Notes under the pieces: generated by a model
Databases searched by the model: none
Seen by the model: only the letters and a program-made list of their open reading frames with translations
What the model was told of the DNA's origin: nothing
Part shown: one piece after another, positions 36,064-48,885 of the stretch
How positions within the stretch are numbered: position 1 is the first letter of the stretch
Layout of the letters: each line of letters opens with the position of its first letter
Assembly: GCF_000801105.2 (NCBI RefSeq)
Contig: NC_079515.1
Coordinates: forward strand, 36,603,407 to 36,667,406
DNA from: Raphanus sativus
Lineage: Eukaryota > Streptophyta > Magnoliopsida > Brassicales > Brassicaceae
Length of the DNA: 64,000 bases
Direction of reading: 5' to 3'
Made by a program: the position numbers and the translations under genes

Positions 36064-36690
36064 CTAGATTCTTGAACCGCGCTACGCGCGGTTTGTATTT
36101 TTGTAGTTCTATTTTTGAATTTATTTTTTTATATTAATTAAAAAAATTAAGTTTTTTTACTTTTTTTATTTTCTCTTTACCCATCAAAATTTACTCTGTT
36201 TCACAATAATCATATTTTAAAGAAAAAAATAAGTTTAAAATTTATTATATTTTTTATTAGGTAACAATGATAATTTGTAAACTTTGAAAAGACATAATTT
36301 AACTTACTATTGACTGAATAATATTTTATCTATTTATAATTGAGGCCATGTGAATAGAACAAATGTTGAATGCATGATTTAAAACCTTTTTTGCACATTT
36401 TGACATAAAACCTTTGGCATCAACAATTTTGTTATGTGAGAATTGTATGTTCATATTTATGATTAAATATTTTTATTTTCTTTAACATGAATTTAAAAAA
36501 AATTATTGTAATGTATCCGTTATTTTTTATCATATATTTGTTTTTATTGTCTTATTATTTTATAGATTTTTGGCTAGTTACGAAGTTCACTGAGTGGATG
36601 GAGACTCATAACGATCACCAATAGATTTTTGGCTAGTCATCGTTTTTGGCGGTTGCTAGATCATTTATCCGCGCTACGCGCGGATTGTAT
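36064..36690 (-). mobile_element. Two Helitron-type 3' ends, antisense
   Basis: ACTAGATTCTTGAACCGCGC at 36063 with hairpin 36076-36092 has the reverse-complement layout of a Helitron 3' end (CTAG plus GC hairpin), with the expected A on its left. A second similar end is at 36656 with hairpin 36667-36685, but its outer base is not A. I could not find matching 5' ends to the right, so these are probably partial elements. Confidence 0.55.
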
Positions 36691-38935
36691 CTTGTACTTT
36701 TTTCAATCATTTTATTTAAATATAATGGTATTGAAACCATTTTGAAAATTCCCCATTAATTATTTCTCAATATAGCCAAAAAAATGAAAGATATAGAATG
36801 TTAGATTTTGTAGAAGAAGATAACGATAGACATAATATAAAACAAACTATTCTCTATCTAAAATGTGAACAATCTTAAATTATAAGTTTAACTCTTTGTT
36901 ATAGATGTTTGTTATAGATGTTTCATGACATTCAATGTCACACCTAAAAAAGTATTATTTTATAGTTGATGTAATTATAGTTGTTTTGATGTAAGTTTAA
37001 TACTGACTCAAATGATTATAGAGAAAATTGTGCACTTCTTTTAAGAATTTTAACATTGGTAACATGTGTTCTTTTTACTAAAAGAAGCAGTGGTAATAGT
37101 CTTTCTGATATTCTTTGTTCATAGATATTTTGTGCTAACGACTGCTTTCCAGAATCCAGATGAAGTACAAATATAGCAATACGATGATTATAATTGAAAA
37201 GTGAGAATCCTTATATATGACACTATTTTGTATTTTCATAAGTCCAGACTAAAAGCTCCACAGTATATGCATTCTAAGATTGGATATTTTGATATTTTCA
37301 GTACCTGAGTTCGAGCTACATCATTAGTTTTTATTATTTTAGTATTTCGAAATTTATGTACATAGTATTTGGCAAGAAATTGTTGCTTTTGAATATATGA
37401 TTTTTCATGCATAATGATTGGTTGGCCATATAAAATCGAAAATGAATATACATACATTTACTCTTTTCTTCTGTTTTGGTTATTTTTATTTTTTAACTAT
37501 CCCTTACATGTCAATAGAATGTGTTCTTTTAATGAATGTTAAATTAAATCAAACATAAAAAAAAAACTATTTACAACAAAGTTGTTAATGTTTGAAATAG
37601 CTAAAAACTTTAATAGAGTGTTACATTTTATGCTAGGAAGTTGGGTTTCCTCGTTGGTCAGGTATTTTTCTTTTCGGACTATTGTTTTTAAAAAAATGAA
37701 AACACCAATATAATTATGCTTTTCAGAGATGGAATCAGTGTGAAAATGCAAGGAGTGGAAAAATTGCATACTCTATATGGAGAAAATATAAAATCTACTT
37801 GTTAAACATATATATTTATTATTAGAGACCCTTATTAATATGTATTAAATGGTGGAAGAGGTTTTAGACATCGTGTTAAATGACTTACAATCATATAGTT
37901 TTACTGTCGAAGTAGGTAGAATTGTATTAGGAATAAAAATGAACTACAAATAGCTTTCTTTAATATATTAGTTAACTAATTAATTAGATGGATATGTACA
38001 TACATTATGATTTGTTTCGTTATCCTATCGATTGTCCAAGTTTACTTAGTTTTTTTTTCTTTAATTTCCAGGGAAGTTCAGACTCAAATAATTCTCCATC
38101 TTTTATATCTATCTAAGTCTCTTGCCTTCCTTTCTCCACCACGTTGACTCCATTTTTAACCACTATAATTACATGAGTTAATTAAATAAATAAAAAATAC
38201 ATGAGTTCTTGATTGTTGATAATAAGAGTTGATTGTTGAAAACCGATGTGTTAACAACGATCCGGTCCACTGTATATTGAACCACACACTGACTAAGCAT
38301 CAAAGCAATTGTTGCTTCATTCAGCAGCAACAGCGGAGGGTGTTCAAAATTTTATCTGACTATGGCCACTCTCAACTTATGACCGCCTGATCATTGAACT
38401 CCTTTTTCACCCACCAATGATCATAGCCCTGCAATAGTGAATCCATCTGTAGTTTAGTATTGAATCTAGATATTATGACTACACATTTGATCAGGTGCCA
38501 CTAAAAATAAATGTTGTCCATTAACGATGCCATGAACGTTAGGTATATCAGTTGCATTGCATATACGACATTGGTTTAAGAAGCATCTCCTCCTTTTTCT
38601 GTAAGCAATGTTTTGCTCAGATAGTTATACTGAACAGAGCAATTCTTGGCTCACCATACCGGTTTGCTGTGCTGGCCATTCCAGCTGAAGGTACTAATCT
38701 CCAATCCGTCAAAAGTGTTGACCTCATCCAGGATTGCAAAACTTCAACAGCAGCTCAGTTACTGTTGCTTTCCTGATTCCGCTCTCTCAAACCAAAGCTA
38801 ATGTTTGAATCAGAAAAAAAAACAAAAGAGAAGAATGTAAGTTATTGTTTGATGGGATATCAAAACCTGTATAGAAAATGGCCGCATAAGAAGCGAAGAG
38901 AACAAAGAAAGAAACTACGAAATAGATACCACTAA
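36691..38935. other. Intergenic, AT-rich
   Basis: No gene recognised. A more GC-rich patch at about 38580-38780 has an open frame containing GSPYRFAVLAIPAEGTNLQS; I do not recognise it and it may be an exon scrap. Confidence 0.45.
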
Positions 38936-39869
38936 CTATGTTTTGAAGTATTCTTGCTTTTGTAGAACATTGCAGATTTCTTCATATATGTTTTCATCAC
39001 TTTCTCCTGAGAATGAAGGAGCGGTTCTTATACTCATGTCCGCTTCTAGGCTTGTTTCCTCGTTCATTCTCGTCCTACAGTTTTTCAATATTTTCATTAG
39101 ACAAAGAATACATTAAAACTTTGGACTAAAACTAACTCAAAAGTGGACATAAATGAACTTTAAACCACAATCCGTGGCAACATCAGCAGAAAGCCTAGCT
39201 CCAATAGCACCACTTGAGTTCTCAGTCTATTGATGCCACATCGAATCTAAACAGAGACGGTGGAAGCGATCAGATAATTTAAGGATTTAGTAAATCCAGC
39301 AATATATTTGGAAGTATACGAAAAAGATCAAAAGCCACGACAAAGACAAATACACACAGTTGACACTTGCGACGACGACCACAAAGTTTTCTCATGCCCT
39401 TGTTACACATTTAGAAACTCCAAATCTCAAGCAAGGCCAATCTCTTCAAAAATATTGCAGAAAGGTGATGATAATAACAGGACGAAAGAAATCAAAACAT
39501 TCCTGTCTGAATTAGCTCAATCTTTTCATTTTGACATTGTAATTTTGTAAGTATCAAAGAAAAAAGCTTGTAGCATGTATATAAAGAGAGATGCTATTCT
39601 CTTATATGACAAAGACAGGAGAATCACTTGAAAATAAATCAAACAGCACATAACAGAAAGCAATATCACACAAAACTAAATCAAACAGCACATAACAGAA
39701 CGCAAGATCACTTAGTCCGGCACAAGTACTCGAGGCTAAGTTTAGGAATGAGGGAAATTACCATCGGCTCAGAGTAGACGGAGCTTGTAGATTCAGAACA
39801 CGGTCCTGAAGGAGCCGGTCGGTGGTGGGGTTTGGGAATCTGGACGTTCTTGCTTCTTGTGACTTTCAT
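38936..39869 (-). CDS. Small unknown protein, three-exon model
   Basis: On the minus strand three pieces splice in frame: 39869-39762 (36 codons, starting MKVTRSKNVQIPKPHHRPAP, donor GTAATT), 39226-39159 (TENSSGAIGARLSADVATDC) and 39074-38936 (ending NIYEEICNVLQKQEYFKT and stop). The total is 104 residues. The last intron is 84 bases with acceptor TGTAG; its donor GTTCAT is weak. The protein is Ser- and charge-rich with no signal peptide or membrane span. A transcribed-looking GC-richer leader with possible 5' UTR introns extends to about 40190. I do not know the family. If the middle exon is skipped, exons 1 and 3 still join, but in another frame with a short tail. It lies between the two desaturase loci. 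Confidence 0.45.
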
Positions 39870-41011
39870 TGTTATCTAGCAAATCAACATACTACCAAGA
39901 ATCAGCTTAAAGAAAAACAAAAACAAAGCTTAAGAGAACTATGAAACGTTCAAGAAAGAAAAAACCCAGAGAGCTCATGCACTGAAGAAGTAATGTCTCA
40001 TGAGACTGTCCTTAATCCAAGTTCCAATGAACAAACTGTAACAGCAACAAGAAAACAACAAAGCAGAAAAAAAAACAGTACACGAAGCTCATGGAAGCCA
40101 AAAGCTTGAGAATTTAATCACAACCCATCAAGCTAAACCAAAAAGGGTATCTGATAACGGTGAATTGCTGTGATTCCAAACGACGACGAAGAGAAGTCGA
40201 TCGATAATCGCTCTCATCGGAGTTTATAGGTTTTTTGAGATGGGGTTCAAGTGGGACCACTAAGAATTATTATTGGCCCAGAAGCCTTGTCTGATCGACG
40301 GGTTTGACCGGACCGGAGGAGACCACGGATTCGCCGATCATTTTCTGTGAGTCGGATAACGTCATCGTAATGAGCAGTCGAGAGGATTGAACAATTGTTT
40401 GGAGAAAAACTAAAACCTAAGGAGATATTTATATAGGATCTAACAGGAATCAAACCGAAACGTTCCATAGAGTTCAGAATGAGAAATCGAAGAGATTCCA
40501 TTAACTATACGATTAAGGAGCAATCAGGAGTGGGGAGAGAATTGATTGATCGTAAGAAGGAACATGAACGAAGAGAAGAAGAGAAAAGGTCTCACAATCG
40601 AGATCGCGAGATGATTGATGAGCGAATGGGCTGCCGACCAAAAAAAAAACAATAGTGAGATGGGCTTAACGGGCCACTGGCTAAACAAAATGCGAAGCCT
40701 GTTTACCTCCAGCTATCCGACGTGGCAGATTATCTTATTTCCTATTGGCCGAATTAATTAAATGACGTGGATGCTCTCATAGAGCTTCATATCTTCCTTT
40801 TAGTAGTGTAATAGATTATTATCCTTTTGTATTGAATGTAACTATAGTAATTTAAAATTCTTGATCAGTTTGTCACATACGGTCTCTTGCACAGACATAT
40901 ATTACCTTTTTATGTAAACACAAAAAAAAAGCACAAACCCCTTTTTGAACTATCATAGCGCCAATGGTACAGTTTTGATTATATACTGGTCGTAACCACG
41001 TAGTTTTAAGA
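39870..41011. other. Leader/promoter side of small gene and FAD5 3' flank
   Basis: 39870-40190 looks like 5' UTR of the small gene with possible introns. 40200-40650 is mixed GC, suggesting a promoter or another unrecognised short gene; open frames there have no domain I know. 40700-41011 is FAD5 downstream spacer. Confidence 0.4.
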
Positions 41012-42679
41012 TCAGTCACTAGTCAATGCCATTCGTTGTTTCTGAACTTCTGATGGCAGCTTAACATCGGTTGCTAATCCAAGGGCTTGGAGGAATCTAA
41101 CAACATACCAAGTCATATCAAGTTGCCACCACTCTAGGCCATGTCTAGCTGAGAACTCAAAAGCATGGTGATTGTTGTGCCATCCTTCTCCAAACGCAAG
41201 AGCTGCTACCAACCTGTAACAGCATAACTCAGAAAAGAGTTATATATAACCCTCTCAAACGATTGACTTTATTAAGGAGGTGATGGATGATAAGTAAGTA
41301 TACCAGTTGTTCTTAGACAGGTCTCCAGTGTTCCATGCTTGTTCCCCCCATACATGACAAGCTGAGTTTACTAACCAAGTTATATGATACACCCATACTA
41401 TTCTTACACCCTGCAATCCTCTCAAAAGAAAAAAAAAACAATAAAGATTAGAAACGTAAGGGACAAGAAGTAAAGGTTGTTATCAGTGTAGTTTCACTTC
41501 TAAGGGCAACCAAACAGAAGTCATTAAACATTCACAAGAAGAGCATGAGCCAGAGATATTTTCGTACAAGAAACAAAACACGTTTACTTATGGTTCTCTC
41601 TTTGTTCAACTAACACAACTTGCGTGGCCAGAAAATTAAAATTGATAGCCACACACAAACTTAACAGTGATAGACTCAAAATGAACATACCATCCCCCAA
41701 ACAACGAAGGGGAAGCCTCCAATTGCGTATAGAGCAACTGCTAGAGCCAGCGGATGCCAAATGTAAGTAGATCTAAGGAACTGATAGAACGGCTGCTTCT
41801 CTAGATCTCCAACATTATTACGCTCACCTACCTTGAAACATCAAAAAAAAAAAAAAAAAACAACACTAGATCAGTGATAAAACAACACGTACGTCCTTGA
41901 CAAAGAAAAAACAAATCCTTACCCTTTGGGTGATAGTATTGGCATCAAACATCCAATTCATATGACTAAACCAAAACCCATCAAGTGGACTATGAGGATC
42001 TCTGTCTGAATCACAGAACTGATGATGGTACCTATGTGTACTCACCCAATCAATAGGGTTGCCCTGATAGACAACAACACAACATCGATCATTTCTACAG
42101 ACCAAACTACATTATCATCAAAACCAATGAGAGGTTTCCAATTCACACACTGACCTGAAGAGCTTGAGTCCCACAATAAGCAAACAAGTACTCAAGCCAT
42201 TTAGGAAGCTTGAAGCTCTTATGAGAGAGATTCCTATGGAAAGACAGAGTAACACCAAAAAGCCCAGTAACGATATAAAGCCCAAAAGCAACCAACACAG
42301 CTCTCCAGTTAAACTGAAACGGAGCCAAAAGGCTAAGCACATGCATTGACAGAACCACAGCAACTGCTCCAAAGTCCATCGGCAACCATTCTCTTTCCCA
42401 CCATGGCACCTTATCCTTCTTCTTCTTCACCATCACATCAGATAGCATTATCCTTCTGTAATCTCCCGGCTCCGCAGCTGATGCGGTGACATCTCGCTTC
42501 GGACCCTTTTCAGAGAATGCGGAGACGAGGCTCGGGAGCTTGAAAGGAGCGAGCTTTTGGCTGTGGGTGAGAGAGATTCTGGTGAGGTTTAACGACGGCG
42601 GTGGGGTTAGAGTTCGTGGAGGTGAAGAGAGGCAAAAAGGCTTGGACTTTGTTAGTGGGGAAGTCAAAAGAGAAGCCAT
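41012..42679 (-). CDS. FAD5: FAD5, plastid palmitoyl-MGDG desaturase
   Basis: Five exons on the minus strand, 42679-42155, 42063-41923, 41831-41691, 41410-41304 and 41213-41012, join in frame to 371 residues, equal to the Arabidopsis enzyme. The enzyme puts a double bond at delta-7 of 16:0 on monogalactosyldiacylglycerol in chloroplasts. Visible: Ser/Thr-rich transit peptide (about 1-70), histidine boxes HRNLSH (148), HRYHH (185) and HNNHH (317), NSACHVWG near 288, and hydrophobic spans between. The start is the MASLL Met, 30 codons into a longer open frame, since family proteins begin so and the upstream part lies in the leader. It diverges from PIFI over 456 bases. Confidence 0.95.
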
Positions 42680-43135
42680 TGTCGACGTGATAGCCAAGAG
42701 AAAGAAGAGAAGAGATTTAAACCCTACGTTCGCGTATATAAGACAAGGTCTGTCTTTTTGTATGTACACAAGTGAACTAAACCGCGGATCTTCTCTTCAA
42801 ATTTTAATGTTTTTTCACTTATCTGCCCTTGTATTTATCAGAAACTTACAAACGCCCCAATACAATTGTATGTGAGTTTTTTGTTTTGGGCTTGGGTTGG
42901 TTATGCTTTAAATGGGCTTATGGTTTTGGCCCATAATAAGAGAGGGAAATGTTCCAACAATTCAAATAAGATTTTTCTATGTGAGAGTTGCAAGTTTTTG
43001 TTTTCATCTGGTGTGATAAAAAAAATCTTTGAAGATATTTGTGTTTGTGGTGCCAAAGAATCCTTATCTTGAAACCATATATCAACTACTCTTCCGTCTA
43101 CCATCAAGAAGAGCTTCTCATCAGATCGGCTTCCC
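42680..43135. promoter_or_regulatory. Divergent promoter region FAD5/PIFI
   Basis: 456 bases between the two start codons, both for chloroplast proteins. No motif stands out enough to name; a minus-strand TATA-like CTTATATACGCG lies close to the FAD5 start (about 42735-42746). Confidence 0.5.
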
Positions 43136-44790
43136 ATGGCTGCAGTCGCTAACACCGCCGCTATTTTCGCGTCTCCTTCCCAGCCTATTTCTTCTAAACG
43201 CAGTCTCTGTAAGTCTTTTACACTTAACATATGTAATTCTATATACTTTATATGCTCTTTTGATCAAAAAGAAATACTATATGCGCTCTATTAGAATCAG
43301 TCGCTGAAGCTTTTTAAATAATATATAGTGTACAGTTCAACGATTAGTCCACTACAAAGGAGATTTCCAACGAGGAAGCTTGATCTCCAAGTAAAAGCTG
43401 CTGCCACGACTCTTGCCCCCCTCGAAGAGATCAAAGAGTATGATCCTTTTTAGCTCTTCCTTTTCCTTTTGGTCGATATAACTATATATTAGTATAAATT
43501 AACATAGTTGATTAATTCTGTAGATATAAGCTTCCTTCATGGGCAATGTTCGAGATGGGGAGATCTCCAGTGTACTGGAAAACCATGAATGGTCTTCCTC
43601 CAACCGCAGTAAGTTTCTCTAGACCTTGCTAAGCTCAAAGCTAACACTCTTTAACTCAGACTTCTTATAATACTTTCTTGAATTTAGGGTGAAAAGTTGA
43701 AACTTTTCTATAACCCAGCTGCTACTGAACTCACTCCTAACGAGGACTATGGGGTTGCTTTCAACGGTGAGCTTCTCATACAACATATAATAAACTTTTA
43801 TTTTAAATTTGTCCCAATGAGCTGACGCAGTGAAGGGAACCGTTTTGGTATAAATTTGTTTAGCAACTTAATTATAATACTACTCATCAGTAGTCATGGA
43901 GTTAATTAGTCCACTAATTTTACATCAAACTATGACTTGTGAGTAACTTCTTGCCAAATTAAACTAGTCTGACGCTACATAGACCAATCTTATGTAATGA
44001 CAAAAAAATGAAATTGAATCATTCAATTGAATACCAATGGTGCAGGAGGTTTTAACCAACCAATCATGTGTGGTGGGGAACCACGAGCAATGCTTAAAAA
44101 AGATCGAGGCAAAGCCGATTCTCCCATATACACTATGCAGATTTGCATTCCTAAGCACGGTCCGTTTTCTGTACAATCAAATCAATATCATTATTTATAA
44201 TTTATGTGACAAAATAGTTATAAGTAGTGCAGTTTGATATTTATATATTCCTATGAATGATTTCAGCTGTGAATTTGATATTCTCGTTCACCAATGGTGT
44301 CGACTGGGACGGTCCATACAGGCTTCAGTTCCAAGTCCCTAAGAAATGGCAAAACAAACCTATTGAGTTCTTCAATGAGGTATATATCACAGTTTGTTTT
44401 ATTCAACTCCATAGTTTTATTCAAAAAGTTTTACCAATGTTATTTATCAATCGGTCACAAAGGGTCTAGCGAATGAGTTGAGTCAAGATGGAGCCTGCGA
44501 GAGAGCAATATTTCCCGACTCCAACATTGTTGCGACACGGTGCACAATGATTGCCAACTTGACGGTCGAAGGAGTACGTATCTCACCAACTATATAAAAA
44601 TATAAATTGTTTGTTAGACTATATGTTTCTAACATATTTAAGTTATTAATTTATGAATGACTTTCAGGGGGATAGATGCAATCTAGATCTCGTTCCTGGG
44701 TGTATGGATACAAATTCAGAACATTTCAACCCGTTGGCTAATGTTGATGATGGTTCTTGCCCTCTCGAGTTTTCCGATTCTGATGAATAG
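43136..44790 (+). CDS. PIFI: PIFI, chloroplast chlororespiration factor
   Basis: Eight exons, 43136-43208, 43329-43437, 43524-43608, 43688-43766, 44046-44159, 44267-44379, 44463-44573 and 44668-44790, join in frame to 268 residues. The start [20 protein letters not shown] is a typical chloroplast transit peptide. The mature part has [59 protein letters not shown], and an acidic tail. I recognise it as post-illumination chlorophyll fluorescence increase protein (At3g15840), a stromal factor needed for NDH-linked chlororespiratory electron flow. Position between FAD5 and ROD1 agrees. Confidence 0.92.
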
Positions 44791-45739
44791 AACTGATATA
44801 TATTCATGCAAATATATAAACACAGATATGTTTATATCAGTGTGAGTTTGAATATGTATACATGTAGTAATTGAATACGATAAATGTCACTTGTTAGTTT
44901 TTGTATAGTTATATAAGAGCTTTACACTTTAATAATCCGACTCTTTTCTAAGCCACCGAATATTAGTTAATCATGGTGGTGAGATATATTAGTTGAACTA
45001 ACATATTTAGAGACTAAGTACACTATTATTGTTTTGTTGAAAGGTTTTTTGGAACACAACTAAGTACATTATATTGGAGAATTTTCTCAACAAAAAGACA
45101 AGGTATAATATATTATGATCGTTGATCAAAAAAAAAAATATAATAATAATAATAATATATTATGATCTGTTGCTTTCCCCTGGACCAAACTACTATTAAT
45201 GATCACGGATTGATGTACCTGTCCCGTTAACTTACACGAAAACCATCTTGACCTACTCGTGGAAAACAAAACACATGTTGCACCAAAAATGGTGAAGAAA
45301 GTACATTAATAATTTAATGCCGAATTTTTTGTATCATTAGATTTTGCAAATTGCAGTTTACGCAATACAAATATGGTCGAATGATTTTCAATTTTGAATA
45401 CTTTTAATTATATACTTATATCAAAATGTTATAGAATCACCATTCAGTCGAATATAATGATTTTTTCAATGATTTTATCTGTTTTAGTTAAGTTGTAGAG
45501 AGAGCCTATGAATTTCAGATGGACTCACATGCAACTCTTAATATCGAATTGAATGAAATAGTTGTAGGAAGATCACAAAATATACTCCTATAATTCACAA
45601 TAACGTACATTTAGTTAGGTTCAACTAATGAAACCCTATACGATTGAAGTCATTTGAAAGAAAGAAATGTAATTCATTAGACTTTAACTAAACCAAATAT
45701 GTTGAAGTTCAACTAAACATTTAAAATGAAAACAAAAGA
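44791..45739. other. Intergenic between convergent PIFI and ROD1
   Basis: AT-rich with a short AAT/TAA microsatellite near 45130-45165. No gene seen. Confidence 0.6.
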
Positions 45740-48673
45740 TTAATTGAGTAGCGAGTCTTTAGAAATCAAACTAAAACCATTGCCTAAATTCTGTCTCTTG
45801 CTCATCATCTCCTCGTATTTCCCGGCCAAAGAGTCAAAGAGAATCCCAGCTCCAACTCCTACCGCAAGATCGATTGTGTAGTGTCCTCTCGTCCCGAGCA
45901 GCCTGATCGATTGCAACACGTTGAGGATGTCAAAAAGCATCGCTAGTCTCAACCTCTGCATTCTCCTCATGTCCAAGGATGCGATCATTGAACCAGCGAC
46001 GTGACCTGAATAGAAGAGGAAGAATGAGACATTTCCCACCGGAAAATCAACTCCTGATCCTAAAAAATCCTGTAAAAAGAGTCAAATAATTACATTAAAT
46101 CATTGTTTCCTAGGACACTAAAAGAGTTTTTTTTTAAACTAGAACTGTAGAACGCAGATAATTGAGACTATGTGATTTATGTCCAGTCAATCATCCCGTG
46201 GAACATTTTTTGATAGATAGAGGAAAGTTCAGTACTTGGTAGCAAACAAAAACTAAACGAAACAAAACAGTAATACAATTCACTGCAAATTACCCTCCCT
46301 TTCTATGCTAACAACCAGATTGCTCCTTCCATTTCAAAATAAGTTTGTCATTTAGAATATTTCTTCTTTCAAAGTGTTAGTATTTCAATATAAAATTTGA
46401 CCCAAATAATAAATAATCTAACCCTATAGATTAAAGTTATAAAACGTATATTCTTAAATCAAATTGGTTTGCTTTTTTTAAAGGAATCAGATGTTTTGCT
46501 AAACAGTAATTTTGTAGTTTAGATGTCCGGATTAAAAAAATAATTGGGGACTGTAATCACAACTATTTTCTATACGGTAGAGGCCAAGGGGAAATCACAC
46601 GTCCAACAATATATAGGGACCACATAATTAAATCTTTTTTTTGGACAACCCACATAATTACATCTATTTGGTACAATACATACATATATATCTATCTATA
46701 TATATATATATATTATTTTAAGAGTAAGCTGTTATAATATATAGTCTTTTGTTATGATGAAAATAAAAAGTTCAAAATATTTGGGGCCTATAAAGTTACA
46801 ACTGTTTTCTATATGGAAACGGCCAAGGTAAAATCACATGTCCAACAATATTTAGAGACTTGACATAATTAAATATATTTACTACAATATCAATATAATA
46901 TTACTAGAGTAAGGTAGTATAATATACAGTCTTTTATATGTAGTCATTTAAAAGAGAGGGATGTAAAGAGTGGGGACCTGAGGGAGAGGGAGCTGAGTAG
47001 AGTAACCAAGAATGCCGCGACAAGTAAACATGAAGCAAGCCGAGATAGTGGCTCGTGGTCTTCCTTCCATCAACCATGTCCATACAATATACGTCGTTTG
47101 CATCGCGACGAATACCTGTCCCCACCATCAACAACTATTAAATAGTTACAAGTACCAAATCGAATCTAACCAATCTCTTTGCATTGCATGTGATCATGTC
47201 TGATAATGTCTCCAACTCATCGCCATGTGTCTCTTTTCATTGAGTTGAAACTTTAAAGTTAAAAGCAATCTAATCTATTATTGTACTACTACTTTATAAG
47301 GAAAACAAAAAACAAAATGGCAGTTGTGAAAAATAAGAGTATGCTTCTACTTTGATAGCTGAGATTACATTAAATATTTTTTTTGGAACTTACATTAAAA
47401 ACATTTTGCCCACTAACTACCTACTCTTTGTGTTTTACAATATATAAGTTTTAGAGTTTCTACATTTATTAAAAAAATATACTCCTTCTGTATTATTTTA
47501 AGTGATATTTAAGGATTTTCATAAAAATTAAAAAATACAAAATTTTATACAATTTATCTTGCTTACAAGAATAACATTAAATAAAATATTTTAACCAATA
47601 AATATATAGTATTTTTAATTGGTCACGGATTTCATATGACATTAAATTTTATTTAGAATTATGAGATCATTTATTAAAAAGCAAAATAAAATTTCTTAAA
47701 CACAACTTAAATAATACAAAGGAAATACTGATTTTGATTATAAATACATATTTTATGATTATTTATTTTCACAAATTAAACTAATAATATTAATAAGTAT
47801 AATTAATTTTTGAAATTTATCATTTAACGTTATTACCTAATCAGCGGGTTATGATCTAGTCATTTATCATTTAACGTTATTACCTAACGTCATTTATTTT
47901 GATTATAAATACATAGAAAATGTATTTTTGAAATAAATTTGTTTTTGTAAAACATGTACTCTTTTACAAAAAATTGAGTACTAAACTCAAATCAGCGGGT
48001 TATGATCTAGTCAGCTCTTAAATATCATGCAAGCATATGATACCGTGGACAGCAAAACTCCAGCTGGATTAAATACCACACAAAATAAAGGAAAAGATCT
48101 GAGATTTATGTATATCCATCGCTAACCCCACCTATTTTATTTTGACTAATTCATTGTATTACGAATTAAATGATAAAGAAAAAATACAAAATGTTAGGTG
48201 GGGCATTATAAGTTCAAAAGAATATTAGGTGAGGCGTGAAGGAATTGAAAGATAATCATTAAATATAGTTTTAACCTAAATTAACTCAAACGACATACCG
48301 TGTTTAGAGCCGCTAAAAGGGTGTTAAGATCCGGTGAACTCGCCAAGACACGGTTCAGAGAGCGCGTGACCACAAACCCAATATCAAACGGCTCAGACTT
48401 CGCCGGAACCATCTGGAGCGTGTACTCAACGCCCATAAAGAACAGAACTCCGACCGCAAAGAAACACGGTATCCAATGGTATCTCGCCACGTAGACAACG
48501 TCACGCATAGTCCACGTCAGAAACGACGCCTTGCTCTTCCCTCCTCCTCCGTTGCCGTTGGTGTAGCAGTCGTCGGTTTTCTTGACAACGTTCTCCATTC
48601 CGTTTAAGGCCACTCCGTTAGTGTGATATCCGTTAGATCTGCGACGGAGAGGGACGACGGTATTAGTTGACAT
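45740..48673 (-). CDS. ROD1: ROD1, phosphatidylcholine:diacylglycerol cholinephosphotransferase
   Basis: Three exons on the minus strand, 48673-48299, 47115-46978 and 46069-45740, join in frame to 280 residues; Arabidopsis ROD1 is about 300, the difference being in the variable N-terminus. It is an ER membrane enzyme that swaps phosphocholine between phosphatidylcholine and diacylglycerol, feeding polyunsaturated acyl groups into seed triacylglycerol. Seen: basic N-terminus, several hydrophobic spans (HWIPCFFAVGVLFFMGVEYT), and lipid phosphatase/transferase motifs with SGHVAG (about 191) and GHYTIDLAVG (His about 234). The introns are long: 1183 bases for intron 1 and 908 for intron 2, both with repeats. 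Confidence 0.94.
46555..46945. repeat. Imperfect direct repeat in ROD1 intron 2
   Basis: Two similar blocks, about 46555-46763 and 46788-46945, share AACTNTTTTCTATANGG, GGCCAAGG, AAATCACA, GTCCAACAATAT, CATAATTAAAT and ATATANAGTCTTTT in the same order. They are separated by a TATATA-rich spacer. The second block ends close to exon 2. Confidence 0.75.
47480..47727. mobile_element. Worn Stowaway-like MITE in ROD1 intron 1
   Basis: Left end TA-CTCCTTCTGTATTATTTTAAGTG and right end CACAACTTAAATAATACAAAGGAAA-TA form imperfect inverted repeats with TA on both sides. About 244 bases, AT-rich, no coding. Further right (47830-48015) the block AATCAGCGGGTTATGATCTAG occurs twice. Confidence 0.55.
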
Positions 48674-48885
48674 GACCGTTAGAGTTAACGGAGAGGAACA
48701 TTTTTTATGTTTAGAGAGATGAGTTATATAAGAGATACGATGCGGAGATTACGAAGGACGTATTGTTTCTTATATTATAAACTGTAGAAAGGAAGATTGT
48801 TTGGGTTACAAAAACTCATACGAAAACGATGAGTATGAGATGAGGTTTGAGAGCGACGTTTACGCAAGTCTTTGCTATTTTCTCA

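Noticed and set aside
38580..38780. Possible conserved exon with a GSPYRFAVLAIPAEG stretch
   Set aside because: It looks coding-like, but I cannot assign a family, splice sites or strand with confidence, so it is mentioned only in the spacer entry.
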